Assembly: GCA_009780185.1 (NCBI GenBank)
Contig: WRAN01000002.1
Span: 124,001 to 188,000, forward strand
Reading direction: 5' to 3'
From: Defluviitaleaceae bacterium
Lineage (GTDB): Bacteria > Bacillota > Clostridia > Lachnospirales > WQUN01
Length of the DNA: 64,000 bases
Positions 45,820 through 55,429 of this stretch are shown here, piece by piece. The notes beneath the pieces are model-generated. The model did not search any database and was not told the DNA's origin. It worked only from the letters and a program-made list of their open reading frames with translations. The position numbers were made by a program, and so were the translations under genes. Position 1 is the first letter of the stretch, and every line of letters starts with the position of its first letter.

Positions 45820-48800
45820 TTTACCCTCTTCTTCATGATATACATAGCAACCATTAAGACGGCACAAGCACCTAAAATCGACATACCGGCCATAACAAAC
45901 ATATCTCTACCGGTGCCGCCTGCCATAGGCAATTCTAATTGAGCCATATTACCCAGATAGAATAGGTTGCTGCGTGCAGCTATAGGAGGAGTGACAGAAC
46001 TCAAATGCCCATCCGTCGAACGGATAAACCCAGGTGCAGACACACCACCGATTATTGCAGGTTCTCTAAATGTATTGCCAATCATATCATAGGTAATACG
46101 CCACTGCCCCATAGGTATTTGGAAGTTTACAGGAGCCATTACTTCTACGAGCTGGTAAGTATGCCTCGGATCCATTACAAAACGGATAGGTATGGCCTCA
46201 GTGGTGCTTTCCGCATGGAGGCCTCCCTCTGTTATAAATGGCCCTCCTGTGAATATAACTTCTTCCCAACGAGATTCCGGATTGTTGACATTGACTAAAT
46301 ATGCGGAAGAGGTACCCAGCCCTGCCCCGGGGTCAATATTTCTAAACAACCTGAACTGACCGCCCTCAAGAAGAGAGATAATAGGGTTTTGATGATATAT
46401 CTGGTAGTCTGTTTTAAGGAAATCAAATGTCTGTAAATCTACGCGGAAGTTAATATCATAATTATTTAGTGGATGGCGGCGCGCGTCTGGTATTAAAGGA
46501 GATTGACTGGTTGACAGTGCCACAAAGGCCGATGTGGGGATAACCGCCGTGGCATTATCTGGAGGCCAGAAAAGCCTGCTTGCGGTATTACCACCGAAGG
46601 TAACGCCGTTTAGTGTCATGTTGCTATATGCGAAAAACAGTGGCGCAACACCTGGAGGAATACGGGTTATAGGGTCTGTGTATTGATTATTTACTGTAAA
46701 AATACCGCCGCCGTCTGTCCCTGCTCGGTTATTGGTGATATGAAGATTATTAGCACCAGCCGCCATACGCATCTGCCCGGTATTAGAAATAAATACCCCG
46801 CCACCGTTACGTGTAGCTCGATTGTCAGAAATTTCTTTAAGTCCTAGCCCTCTTAGCTGGAAGAGAGGCGTCCTACCGCTTGAAACGAGACTTACCCATA
46901 CCCCAGCACCGTCTGTAGCCGTGTTTCCTATAATCCTTCCGCCATCCATATAAAAGGTGCTGCCGGAAGCAACTATAATCCCGCCACCTATTGGGGCATG
47001 ATTACGATAAGGGTTAGCAGCGCTGTCAGGGATACCTTCTGGGCGCTCGCCCCCAATGGTACCTCCTGTCATAATAAGTACACCTCTGCCATATTCCAGG
47101 CAAATGCCACCACCATTTTCTGTTGCAGTATTACCTAGAATATGGCCGCCGCTCATTTCTATTTGGCCTGAGCTTCCGGCAATGGCGCCGCCCCCATGGG
47201 CAGCGTGGTTGCCTTCGTTATAGTTTGCGTTCCCTCCAATTACGCCTTCTTGAAGAAGGAAACGGGATCCTGGATTATTTACATATACACCGCCGCCACC
47301 ATATCCAGCGCGGTTTCCTCTTATTATTCCATGTGACTGGTTAGGACCTGCTAGCATAGTAAATACAGAAGCACCAATGACACTCACCCCACCGCCGTTA
47401 ATTGCAATATTGGCTTCTATTACCCCGGCAGACATGTTAAACGTGGTTCCTACTCCAGTAGTTAGTACACCGCCGCCGCCTGGATCATGGATGCCTGTTT
47501 GAGTGGATATATTGCCAATAATACTGCCATAGGTTGGGTCTTCAGCATCACCGCCCAGGCTCATTTCAAAGGATGCTCTGCCTCCAACCCACACTCCACC
47601 GCCGTTTACAGCAGTATTGGCATGAGGGTTAGGAGAAGCTGCGGGAAGTTCTGCAGGACGATGGCCGCCAACAATACCCCCTGTCATTACTAAAAAGGCT
47701 TCATCAGCAGCATGTATGCCACCGCCATTTTGCCTGGCTGTATTGCCGTGAATATGCCCGTCAGTCATAACAAGACTATTGCGGTCAAAGGTCATAAATG
47801 GCGCGACATTAATAGCCCCTGATGATTCATCACCATGGATTACATTATCCAGCCACGAACTTTCAAGTGGTTCTGACATTCCAGGAAGTGGGGTCGGCCC
47901 ACCTTCAACAAATATCCCACCGCCGTTACGGGCTTGGTTATTTCTTATCTCTACTCCGGAAACTATAAGGCTGCTATAGTCACGCATGTGCATAGGATTT
48001 TCGCCTGTAATGAGGCCTCTAATATGGCCTACCCACACGCCGCCGCCATCATGGTTACCAGGTAAGTTATGATCGCTTATAACTCCGCCCCGTAAATCTG
48101 CATTGCCACCAGCTATTACGCCAACTCCGCCGCCGCCAAGCCCCGCGACTGTATTGCCATAGATATGGCCGCCTTCCATCACAAACATCCCTTGATTATA
48201 AGAAAGGACACCACTTCCAAGTACAGAGTGGTTGTGGCTTATTGTTCCGCCATACATAGTAAACAGCCCATCATTGCGGGCAGCTACGCCTCCGCCTCCG
48301 CTATTTCCATCTGCGGTATAGTTGGGTGCTGCATCATTACGGGCAATTAACCCACTATACATAGTAAACCTGGCCTGGCCGGTAACTTTAACACCGCCGC
48401 CGCTCCATCTTCTGGCAACATTATCGGTGATTGTACCATCATGCATATAGAAACGGCCATTTTCACCTGTGACGAACACACCGCCTCCGCCAGAAATATT
48501 TAAACCAGATCCTGACCCTCCCGATGTAGATATATTATTGTAAATATTGCCGCCATCCATATCATCATCCATTATAAAAGTAGTAGGGTAATCATCATTA
48601 CCAAAAACCGCTACGCCACCACCTGTAACGGCTAGATTATCCCTTATATAACCTTCTGACATAGTAAAAAGAGTATGGCTTCCAATAAGATATACTCCGC
48701 CACCATGTGTGGCATTGTGATCCCTAATAACCCCACCTGTCATTTCAAAAGTGGCGCCATTGGTTAGCATTACCCCTCCCCCATTGGTGGCATTATTATC

Positions 48801-51134
48801 TTGGATAATACCGCCTTCCATCAGGAATGCGCTGCTATTCATATTTACACCGCCTCCATTTGTGGCAGTGTTATTCTCAATTAACCCTCCTGCAAGCAGG
48901 GTAAGTCTAGCGGCTCCCCCTATATAGTCGCCATCTCCATAAGTTGGGCTACTACTTCCATAAATGCCGCCGCCATGTGTGGCTGTGTTTTCTCTTACAA
49001 TAGAACCATCATCTAATACAAACTCTGCGCCATGGCCGCCAAAGTACAAGGCATTAGCACCATCGAGGCCGCCACCCAGATATATGCCTCCTCCTGTTAC
49101 AGCTCGGTTGTGTTCGATGACACCACCATGCATAGTAAAAGTACCAGGGTTTCTTCTTGCATGATTTTCATCGGTATGAGCAACTCCACCATATACAAAC
49201 ACGCCACCTCCGCCCTGAGGGAGACCGTCATCGGGGTTATACCTATTGTGGCTAATTTCCCCATTGTGCATTGTAAAAGAGGTGTGCCCCCATATGCCTT
49301 GTGGCATCGCAACCTGTGGGTTAACCCCAACACCGGCGCCAAAGTTTGCCCTATTATGCCTAATATAGCCGCCTTGCATGATAACACTTCCGCCGCCACC
49401 ACCAGTGTTTATATAAACACCGCCACCTTCGTCGGCAGTATTATATTCGATATGGCCGCTAATCATCGTGAAAACGCCTCCGTAAAGGCCAACACCGCCG
49501 CCACCTAAAACACCATCAACACCTGTTGCTGTCATGCTTACAGTGTTATTTCTTATTGTGCCCCCATCCAAATAGAAACGTGTTGCGTTCTCAATGGGGG
49601 TACCTTCAGCGGATCTACCTACAAGCAAAACCCCCGCACCGTTTAATACAAAATCCCCTGTGCTTCCGGGCAGCCTATTTCCGCTAAGCTGATTACTCTC
49701 AATATATCCGCCATACATACGAAACTCACAAAACTGATGAATAAACACTCCTGCACCGCCGGCTCTAAATATACCAGCATCGCCTCCCCTGGTGGCGTAG
49801 GCAGTATTGTCGCGTACCGCGCCGTCGTGCATAATAAAACTAGACCTAAAGGTTTCCGCAGCACCTACATGGACTCCAGCCGTACTTCCATTAGCGGTTG
49901 CAGAAGGAGACGCTGTGCGGAAGGTACGATTCCTTGCAACTTGACCTCCATGCATAACTAAATGGCCACCTTGGCGCACATGTATGCCGCCACCCCAGTT
50001 GGTAGTGGTAATGTTATCAACAACCTCACTGCCTTCGTGCATAATCACCCTGGCTCCACCATTTGCATAACCAGGTTCCAAGCCGCCAGCGGCTTCAACC
50101 CCAGCCCCGACACCAGTGCCAGTATTATGAACTGTCCCAACAAATGTACCTGGAATTGCCGCGTTATTAGACCAGGCATTGCGCCTAATACTCGCACCCT
50201 GCAATAACACCAATGTCGCGCCACCAATACGTGGTGATGCCGGGGTTCCTCCAACATGTACGCCACCACGATTAAAGCCTGGATCTGTAGAAGTAACCCC
50301 ACCGTCAAGGATTATATGGCTAAGGGTAAGTGTCGCACCATCGCGCACCACAAAATGCCGCCCCGCAGTAGTGCGGGTTATAGTAAAAGGTGTACCTTCA
50401 CGTGTATGATTTGTAAGGCTTCCATTAAGATTTGTTCCGCTACTTGTGATAATTACATGACGGCCTGCCACAATTGTAAATGTACCAGGCATGTTGGGTT
50501 GATTACCCTGAACACTTACCACACGGTTTCCCGTTGTGCCAAGTGCATCATTCCACTGTTGGAGTGATGCATTGGCAGGAAGATTTTCTTGGGTGAAGCC
50601 CAGGCCTCCTGGCAGACCCGTTACGGACAGTGGCATTATGCCAATAAAGCCTTCTCGCGAGCTACTATTCCATGTGTGGGTTATTCTGATTGTGGTATAA
50701 GTTCTTAGATATGTGGCTGAAGACTCTCCATATTCGTCGCTACGTGTCTCTATGTCGTGATTAACTTCATATGCCCAGCTATAGGGCAATGTCACTCGTA
50801 CATTTACCGCGCCAAGCTCCGCAGGTAATTGAATGAAAACATAGTCACCATCTAAAGCAACATTGTAATTCAAATCTGATGGATACATGGAAATATTGCC
50901 ATCAAAATCCATTTCTATCGAGACAGCATAATTATCTCCTTGAGGATATTCCGGTGTGCTTTCGTTATATTCGTAAGCGTATTCTGGAGACTCAGCTAAA
51001 TGGCCTCCTTCTTGGCCATGATCATACTCTTCATAACCACCATCCAAAGCAACTATGGCAATGGCTGCGATAATTACAAGTAATACAAGCAATGCCAATA
51101 CACGCAACCAGTTATATGTAGATTTCTTCTTCAT
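45804..51134 (-). CDS. giant beta-helix surface protein with Pmp-like repeats and sortase-type anchor
   Basis: 1776 residues. Signal/membrane segment at about 11-30, a D/E/H/Y-rich linker to 65, an all-beta N-terminal domain (about 65-200), then roughly 1200 residues of parallel beta-helix built from repeats of the type G-G-G-V-x-V ... F-x-M-x-G-G-x-I ... N-x-A-x-x-G-G-G, as in chlamydial Pmp and other adhesins. A SpaA/Cna-B-like domain follows (about 1590-1725), with the E-box Y-Q-L-V-E-V-M-A-P. C-terminus: L1735-P-M-A-G-G, hydrophobic helix, then K-K-R-V-K, a sortase sorting signal with Ala in place of Thr. AGGGAG seven bases before the ATG. Likely a covalently anchored adhesin or polysaccharide-binding protein; ligand unknown. 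Confidence 0.88.
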   Translation of the reverse strand: MKKKSTYNWLRVLALLVLLVIIAAIAIVALDGGYEEYDHGQEGGHLAESPEYAYEYNESTPEYPQGDNYAVSIEMDFDGNISMYPSDLNYNVALDGDYVFIQLPAELGAVNVRVTLPYSWAYEVNHDIETRSDEYGESSATYLRTYTTIRITHTWNSSSREGFIGIMPLSVTGLPGGLGFTQENLPANASLQQWNDALGTTGNRVVSVQGNQPNMPGTFTIVAGRHVIITSSGTNLNGSLTNHTREGTPFTITRTTAGRHFVVRDGATLTLSHIILDGGVTSTDPGFNRGGVHVGGTPASPRIGGATLVLLQGASIRRNAWSNNAAIPGTFVGTVHNTGTGVGAGVEAAGGLEPGYANGGARVIMHEGSEVVDNITTTNWGGGIHVRQGGHLVMHGGQVARNRTFRTASPSATANGSTAGVHVGAAETFRSSFIMHDGAVRDNTAYATRGGDAGIFRAGGAGVFIHQFCEFRMYGGYIESNQLSGNRLPGSTGDFVLNGAGVLLVGRSAEGTPIENATRFYLDGGTIRNNTVSMTATGVDGVLGGGGVGLYGGVFTMISGHIEYNTADEGGGVYINTGGGGGSVIMQGGYIRHNRANFGAGVGVNPQVAMPQGIWGHTSFTMHNGEISHNRYNPDDGLPQGGGGVFVYGGVAHTDENHARRNPGTFTMHGGVIEHNRAVTGGGIYLGGGLDGANALYFGGHGAEFVLDDGSIVRENTATHGGGIYGSSSPTYGDGDYIGGAARLTLLAGGLIENNTATNGGGVNMNSSAFLMEGGIIQDNNATNGGGVMLTNGATFEMTGGVIRDHNATHGGGVYLIGSHTLFTMSEGYIRDNLAVTGGGVAVFGNDDYPTTFIMDDDMDGGNIYNNISTSGGSGSGLNISGGGGVFVTGENGRFYMHDGTITDNVARRWSGGGVKVTGQARFTMYSGLIARNDAAPNYTADGNSGGGGVAARNDGLFTMYGGTISHNHSVLGSGVLSYNQGMFVMEGGHIYGNTVAGLGGGGVGVIAGGNADLRGGVISDHNLPGNHDGGGVWVGHIRGLITGENPMHMRDYSSLIVSGVEIRNNQARNGGGIFVEGGPTPLPGMSEPLESSWLDNVIHGDESSGAINVAPFMTFDRNSLVMTDGHIHGNTARQNGGGIHAADEAFLVMTGGIVGGHRPAELPAASPNPHANTAVNGGGVWVGGRASFEMSLGGDAEDPTYGSIIGNISTQTGIHDPGGGGVLTTGVGTTFNMSAGVIEANIAINGGGVSVIGASVFTMLAGPNQSHGIIRGNRAGYGGGGVYVNNPGSRFLLQEGVIGGNANYNEGNHAAHGGGAIAGSSGQIEMSGGHILGNTATENGGGICLEYGRGVLIMTGGTIGGERPEGIPDSAANPYRNHAPIGGGIIVASGSTFYMDGGRIIGNTATDGAGVWVSLVSSGRTPLFQLRGLGLKEISDNRATRNGGGVFISNTGQMRMAAGANNLHITNNRAGTDGGGIFTVNNQYTDPITRIPPGVAPLFFAYSNMTLNGVTFGGNTASRLFWPPDNATAVIPTSAFVALSTSQSPLIPDARRHPLNNYDINFRVDLQTFDFLKTDYQIYHQNPIISLLEGGQFRLFRNIDPGAGLGTSSAYLVNVNNPESRWEEVIFTGGPFITEGGLHAESTTEAIPIRFVMDPRHTYQLVEVMAPVNFQIPMGQWRITYDMIGNTFREPAIIGGVSAPGFIRSTDGHLSSVTPPIAARSNLFYLGNMAQLELPMAGGTGRDMFVMAGMSILGACAVLMVAMYIMKKRVKWTQN

Positions 51135-51563
51135 AATACCACTCCCTGACTATATGTTCGAATAAAAAACAGTTACCAAAATGTAGCCGTTCTGTAATTA
51201 TGCTGTAACAATTGATATATGCACTACAAAAAGGCTAGAAAGGGAAATAAACCTTTCAAAGCCTTCTTCCTTATCCCCTCCTATTGATAAGAGGATTAAT
51301 ACCTTTGTATAATCTAATATGTATTTTATGCTTTTTCTTAGGTACTGGTAGTTATATATGCAAAAAAAAGCTCAAAACATACCGCATAATGAATGTTAAT
51401 ATCGATTATCGCTTTTGTCTATCGAACATTCGCAGTGTGTATTATTTCAGTCAAAAGTCCACCAACTCTTACATGAACCTCCTGTTTTGCTTGCATACAA
51501 AAAACCTCCATGCTATCATTCGCCGGAATGAACGTAGCGTTCCTTATAAAATGGAGGTTATTT
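51135..51563. other. 429-base intergenic region between divergent surface-protein and argB genes
   Basis: Contains the surface-protein ribosome site (51138-51143), a two-tier hairpin at 51231-51265 (AAGGC/GCCTT outside AAAGG/CCTTT, loop GAAATAAA) without a clear T run, and the argB promoter near its right end. I see no gene: short open frames here lack ribosome sites. No promoter for the surface protein can be named with confidence. Confidence 0.6.
51491..51519 (+). promoter_or_regulatory. promoter of argB
   Basis: TTGCAT (91-96) and TATCAT (14-19) with a 17-base spacer; predicted start near 51526, leader about 38 bases, with AACG-tag-CGTT in the leader. Confidence 0.65.
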
Positions 51564-52424
51564 ATGTCAACAACAATCCAAAAAGCACATACCCTGTCAG
51601 AAGCGCTTCCTTATATAAGGCGCTATCATGGTAAAACTATGGTAGTGAAATACGGCGGGGGGGCTATGCAATCTGACGAGCTATGCCGCCAAGTAATTGC
51701 TGATGTGGTGCTCTTGTCATTGGTTGGTATCCGTGTAGTGGTGGTACACGGTGGCGGACCGGAGATTAACGAGCTTTTAGCAAAAATAGGCAAAGAACCG
51801 AAATTTATCGGTGGCTTGAGATATACAGACCAAGAAACAATGGATATGGTACAGATGGTATTATGCGGCCGTATAAGTAAGCAGCTTGCTCAACTTATTG
51901 GGGAGCATGGCGGAAAGGCTTTAAGCATATCTGGTATGGACGGCCGTATGCTGGTGGCGAAGAAGCTGGAAGGCAAAGAAGATCTTGGTTTTGTGGGGGA
52001 GCTTACCGCTGTAAACCCAGAGCCTATAAATATGGCCTTGGCTGAAGGATATATCCCTGTTGTGTCCACTGTAGCCTGTGGGGAAGATGCCGGAGTTATG
52101 TATAATATTAATGCAGATTCCGCCGCCGCAAAGCTTGCGGTAGCTATAAATGCAGAAAAGCTTATACTTCTTACAGATGTACGGGGAATTCTTAAAGACC
52201 CAAAAGATGAAAGCACCCTTATACCAGAGGTAAGCCTTGACAATGTAAACGAGCTTACACAGTCCGGAATTATATCCGGAGGGATGATTCCCAAGGTAGA
52301 GTGTTGCGTAGAGGTTGTAAAAGGTGGCGTACCCAGGGCACATATACTGGATGGACGAGTACCTCACTCTATATTAATAGAGCTGCTTTCGGATCAAGGT
52401 ATTGGCACAATGATATATAAATAA
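51564..52424 (+). CDS. argB: acetylglutamate kinase
   Basis: 286 residues. Amino-acid kinase fold: V-V-K-Y-G-G-G-A-M at 26-34, V-V-V-H-G-G-G-P-E-I-N, and I-N-A-D-S-A-A-A-K-L-A. Second step of arginine synthesis (N-acetylglutamate to its 5-phosphate). ATG at 51564 follows TGGAGG; a longer frame from 51510 overlaps the promoter and is rejected. No other arg genes are near, so it is a single-gene unit with its own promoter and terminator. Confidence 0.97.
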   Translation: MSTTIQKAHTLSEALPYIRRYHGKTMVVKYGGGAMQSDELCRQVIADVVLLSLVGIRVVVVHGGGPEINELLAKIGKEPKFIGGLRYTDQETMDMVQMVLCGRISKQLAQLIGEHGGKALSISGMDGRMLVAKKLEGKEDLGFVGELTAVNPEPINMALAEGYIPVVSTVACGEDAGVMYNINADSAAAKLAVAINAEKLILLTDVRGILKDPKDESTLIPEVSLDNVNELTQSGIISGGMIPKVECCVEVVKGGVPRAHILDGRVPHSILIELLSDQGIGTMIYK

Positions 52425-52464
52425 AAAATGGCTGCGCTGATCTCAATCGGCGTAGCCATTTTTC
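52425..52464 (+). terminator. intrinsic terminator of argB
   Basis: AAAAATGGCT-g-CGC / GCG-t-AGCCATTTTT hairpin directly after the stop; symmetric, so it can also serve the convergent IclR gene. Confidence 0.92.
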
Positions 52465-52473
52465 TTACATGAT

Positions 52474-53226
52474 TTATAAAATATACTGCGCCGGCTTCAA
52501 TGAGGTACTCATAATTTCTGCAACACGTAAAATCGCATCCTCATCCAACCGCAGTGAAGGCGCAGATGTAGATAATGCAGCCACAATCTGATGGTTGGCA
52601 CCAAAGACCGGAAATGCAACGCATGTAACCCCATGCTCATGCTCCATATTATCCAGAGCATAACCACGAGTACGCACCAACTCCAATTCTTTGAGAAAAA
52701 CGTCCTTATCGGTGATTGTCCGCTCAGTAAACTTTTTCAACTTACCAGAAGCATATTTGTTACGCTCTTGTTCCGACATGAAAGCCAGCATGGCCTTTCC
52801 AAGCCCCGTGCAGTGCATAGGGGCATGCTCCCCTAAAATATTGCGGGTTGATCTGGAGCCTGTAGGGAAATGGCACTCGAGATACAACACTTCACCATCA
52901 TGTGGAATACCTAAGAATACAACTTCATTAGTCAAACTTGATATTTTTTCCATAAACGGGAGAAAGAAATTGCGAAACCCCAAATGATTATTAATTATAT
53001 ACCCAAATTGCAACAATCCAACTCCAAGAAAATACTTGTTAGTCTCCGGATTTTGACTTAGATATCCTAACCTCTTAAAAGTATCGGCAATGTTATGCGC
53101 GGTACTTTTTTGTATATCCAGCATTTCTGAAAGTTCCTTTATACTTAACTCAGGGCGCTCTAGTGAAAAACATTCCAATAATCTTACTGCTTTTGCCAGT
53201 GATTTAACCTTAAAATCGTCACTCAA
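52474..53226 (-). CDS. IclR family transcriptional regulator
   Basis: 250 residues. N-terminal winged helix (V-R-L-L-E-C-F..., L-S-I-K-E-L-S-E-M-L-D-I-Q-K-S-T-A-H-N) and C-terminal GAF-like effector domain with H-C-T-G-L-G-K-A-M-L. Start is TTG at 53226, supported by AAGGTGAT seven bases upstream; there is no ATG that fits. Divergent from the sugar locus that begins with the DapA-like gene, so it probably represses or activates that locus in response to a sugar or sugar acid. The dyad at 53296-53312 is a candidate operator. Confidence 0.92.
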   Translation of the reverse strand: MSDDFKVKSLAKAVRLLECFSLERPELSIKELSEMLDIQKSTAHNIADTFKRLGYLSQNPETNKYFLGVGLLQFGYIINNHLGFRNFFLPFMEKISSLTNEVVFLGIPHDGEVLYLECHFPTGSRSTRNILGEHAPMHCTGLGKAMLAFMSEQERNKYASGKLKKFTERTITDKDVFLKELELVRTRGYALDNMEHEHGVTCVAFPVFGANHQIVAALSTSAPSLRLDEDAILRVAEIMSTSLKPAQYIL

Positions 53227-53295
53227 AATATATCACCTTGTCTTTCTGCCATGGTTGTTCATTCATACATTGTGATATCACATTGCGTTGTTGTC

Positions 53296-53312
53296 AACTT
53301 TTCCCCAAAGTT
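53296..53312. promoter_or_regulatory. candidate IclR operator
   Basis: Perfect dyad AACTTT-N5-AAAGTT, six bases upstream of the -35 of the catabolic promoter and 70 bases upstream of the IclR start. The assignment rests on position and symmetry only. Confidence 0.45.
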
Positions 53313-53317
53313 AGCTA

Positions 53318-53346
53318 TTGACAAGCACCCGATTATTTATTATATA
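53318..53346 (+). promoter_or_regulatory. promoter of the catabolic locus
   Basis: TTGACA (18-23) and TATATA (41-46) with a 17-base spacer, 60 bases upstream of the DapA/NanA-like gene. Confidence 0.75.
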
Positions 53347-53406
53347 TTGACTATACAGCAGTACGGAACGCCATTCATTAATATTGAACGCGAGGTGTTG
53401 TTTCGA

Positions 53407-54345
53407 ATGATGCAAACGCAAAAGCAACTGCATATTAAAAAAGAAGTCTGGCCAGTTATGCTTACCCCCTTTACTGATGCTGGCAGCATTGATTACAACG
53501 GAGTCTTAGAACTTATCGAGTGGTATCAGCATGCTGGGGTCGATGGACTTTTTGCAGTCTGCCAGTCTAGTGAGATGTTCTTCCTTTCATTGGATGAGCG
53601 CGTACAGTTGGCAGCTTTTGTAAAAAAACATGCTCGTATTCCAGTAATTGCCTGTGGCCATATCTCGACAGATATAGCATCCCAAATAGATGAGCTGCGC
53701 CGCTTAGGTGACACAGGCATTGATGCACTGGTGCTGGTCACAAATCGACTTGCACCAGAAAATAGTACCACTGCAAAGTGGCAAGATTCTTTAGCACAGA
53801 TATTGAACGGATTAGATTCCAATCTCCCCCTCGGTTTATACGAATGCCCCTATCCATACAAGCGCTTATTATCTGATGATGAAGTGGCCTTTTGTAACGC
53901 TACAGGGCGATTCTACTTTCTTAAAGATACTTGCTGTAATATCGACATTCTTCAAAGAAGGCTACAAATTTTGGAAGGTGGAAGACTAAGATTATATAAC
54001 GCTAACACAGTCACATTGTTAGATTCTTATCATTCTGGCGCAGCCGGGTTTTCCGGTGTTATGGCCAATTTTCATCCCGAACTATATGTATCACTTGCAC
54101 AAATATGGCAAGACGCTAAGCAAGCCACATTATTGCAATCACTACTGTCCATCTGCTCGCGTATAGAGACTCAATTATATCCTGTAAACGCCAAATATCA
54201 CCTTCAGCAGTTAGGACTACCCATAGGCACACATACAAGAAGCCGAAACCATCTAGAGCTTTCCGACCTATTCAAGGAAGAGATCCGTCAAATGAATACA
54301 TTAGTTGAATGGGTAAAGAATGAGTTAATACGGATTCCAAGTTAA
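53407..54345 (+). CDS. DapA/NanA superfamily aldolase (dihydrodipicolinate synthase-like)
   Basis: 312-residue class I aldolase of the DHDPS/N-acetylneuraminate lyase superfamily. Schiff-base K173 (F-L-K-D-T) and Y145 (G-L-Y-E-C-P) are present. The usual G-T-T-G-E pyruvate-binding loop is replaced by C-Q-S-S-E-M, so it is unlikely to be the lysine-pathway enzyme. With the neighbouring sialidase-like enzyme and sugar importer it more likely cleaves a 2-keto sugar acid or sialic-acid-like compound. ATG at 53407 has AGGTG nine bases upstream; the long upstream frame covers the promoter and is rejected. Confidence 0.87.
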   Translation: MMQTQKQLHIKKEVWPVMLTPFTDAGSIDYNGVLELIEWYQHAGVDGLFAVCQSSEMFFLSLDERVQLAAFVKKHARIPVIACGHISTDIASQIDELRRLGDTGIDALVLVTNRLAPENSTTAKWQDSLAQILNGLDSNLPLGLYECPYPYKRLLSDDEVAFCNATGRFYFLKDTCCNIDILQRRLQILEGGRLRLYNANTVTLLDSYHSGAAGFSGVMANFHPELYVSLAQIWQDAKQATLLQSLLSICSRIETQLYPVNAKYHLQQLGLPIGTHTRSRNHLELSDLFKEEIRQMNTLVEWVKNELIRIPS

Positions 54346-54385
54346 ACATGATTTTATTTGGAATCAGTATAAGGAGTGGTTATAA

Positions 54386-55429
54386 ATGAAAATCACAGAA
54401 CACATTAGGGAGTATATTTACGAAGAAGACAGAGAGTTTCAAAGCGGACATGCATCAACTTTGATAAACCTGCCAGGTGGAGATGTGCTGGCCGCGTGGT
54501 TTGGCGGCAGTTGGGAAAAAGGCTCTGATGTAGCTATATGGATGTCACGCCGCACAGCTCAAGGCTGGCAAAAACCATATGTAGTAGCCTCCACATGGGG
54601 CGTTGCGCTGTGGAACCCCGTATTATTTCGCCGTCTGGATGGTCGAATTCTATTGTTCTATAAAGAAGGCGCAATTATCCCAGAATGGCGCACATTTATT
54701 AAATATTCGGATGATAATGGCGAAACATTTTCTGAGGCAAAAGAATTGGTTGCCGATGATGTAAGCGGTGGGCGTGGCCCGGTAAAAAACAAGCCTATCG
54801 TACTTTCAGATGGAACAATTGCCGCGCCTGCTTCTATTGAAGGCGACTCTGACGGTCTAAATAAAAAAGGCTTGTGGGATTGCTTTGTTGATCTATCCCA
54901 AGATGGCGGAGAGACTTGGCAACGCAGCGATTTAGTACCGCTGAGGCGAATAGGGTTTAACATGATTGATAGGGTTTATGACCCACGCCACTGTTACGGT
55001 AAGGGAATCATTCAGCCCAGTCTGTGGGAGTCCAAGCCTGGGCACTTGCATATGCTAACACGCTCAACATCATCTGCGATTTTCCGCAGCGACAGTTCCG
55101 ATGGCGGCAAAACCTGGTGCTGCGCATACCAAAGCGGCTTGCCCAATAACAACAGTGGCTCTGACTTAGTACAGCTTCCTGATGGTTCGTTAGTACTGGC
55201 GTGGAACCCGGTAGGCAATCTACCCAACTACTACAAAGGCCCTAGAACGCCTTTGGTGCTTTCGCACTCGACAGATAACGGAAAGACCTGGCAACAAATA
55301 TTTACATTGGAAGACACCCAAGGCGGCTTTGCTTATCCGGCAATTATAGCCACCGAAAAAGAAATTTTGCTGACATATACCTGGAATAGGGAAAGAATTG
55401 TATTTTGGCGATTCAAATATGAGGGGTGA
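54386..55429 (+). CDS. sialidase-like Asp-box (BNR) enzyme
   Basis: 347-residue six-bladed propeller of the BNR_2/predicted neuraminidase type. Four Asp boxes are seen: S-D-D-N-G-E-T-F, S-Q-D-G-G-E-T-W, S-S-D-G-G-K-T-W, S-T-D-N-G-K-T-W. No signal peptide, so cytoplasmic, unlike secreted GH33 sialidases; this intracellular group is known beside plant-glycan and uronide loci, and its substrate may not be sialic acid. GGAGTG precedes the ATG at 54386. Its TGA overlaps the GTG start of the next permease. Confidence 0.8.
   Translation: MKITEHIREYIYEEDREFQSGHASTLINLPGGDVLAAWFGGSWEKGSDVAIWMSRRTAQGWQKPYVVASTWGVALWNPVLFRRLDGRILLFYKEGAIIPEWRTFIKYSDDNGETFSEAKELVADDVSGGRGPVKNKPIVLSDGTIAAPASIEGDSDGLNKKGLWDCFVDLSQDGGETWQRSDLVPLRRIGFNMIDRVYDPRHCYGKGIIQPSLWESKPGHLHMLTRSTSSAIFRSDSSDGGKTWCCAYQSGLPNNNSGSDLVQLPDGSLVLAWNPVGNLPNYYKGPRTPLVLSHSTDNGKTWQQIFTLEDTQGGFAYPAIIATEKEILLTYTWNRERIVFWRFKYEG

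Noticed and set aside
46005-50567. Many open frames of 60-160 codons opposite the surface-protein gene
   Set aside because: They follow the repeat period of the coding strand and lack ribosome sites; they are antisense shadows of G-G-G/N-x-A repeats.
51387-51410. Possible ARG box (AATGAATGTTAATAT) upstream of argB
   Set aside because: Poor symmetry and about 100 bases upstream of the predicted promoter.
51284-51634. Open frame of 116 codons over the argB promoter
   Set aside because: No ribosome binding site, covers the argB promoter and start, unusual composition.
53251-53406. N-terminal extension of the DapA/NanA-like protein from ATG 53251
   Set aside because: It would run through the TTGACA/TATATA promoter and the dyad, and has no family similarity.
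54713-54736. Resemblance of the Asp-box coding sequence (D-D-N-G-E-T-F) to the FDDxGKGF repeat
   Set aside because: Asp boxes explain this by protein family; DNA identity to the repeat is much lower than between the three true copies.
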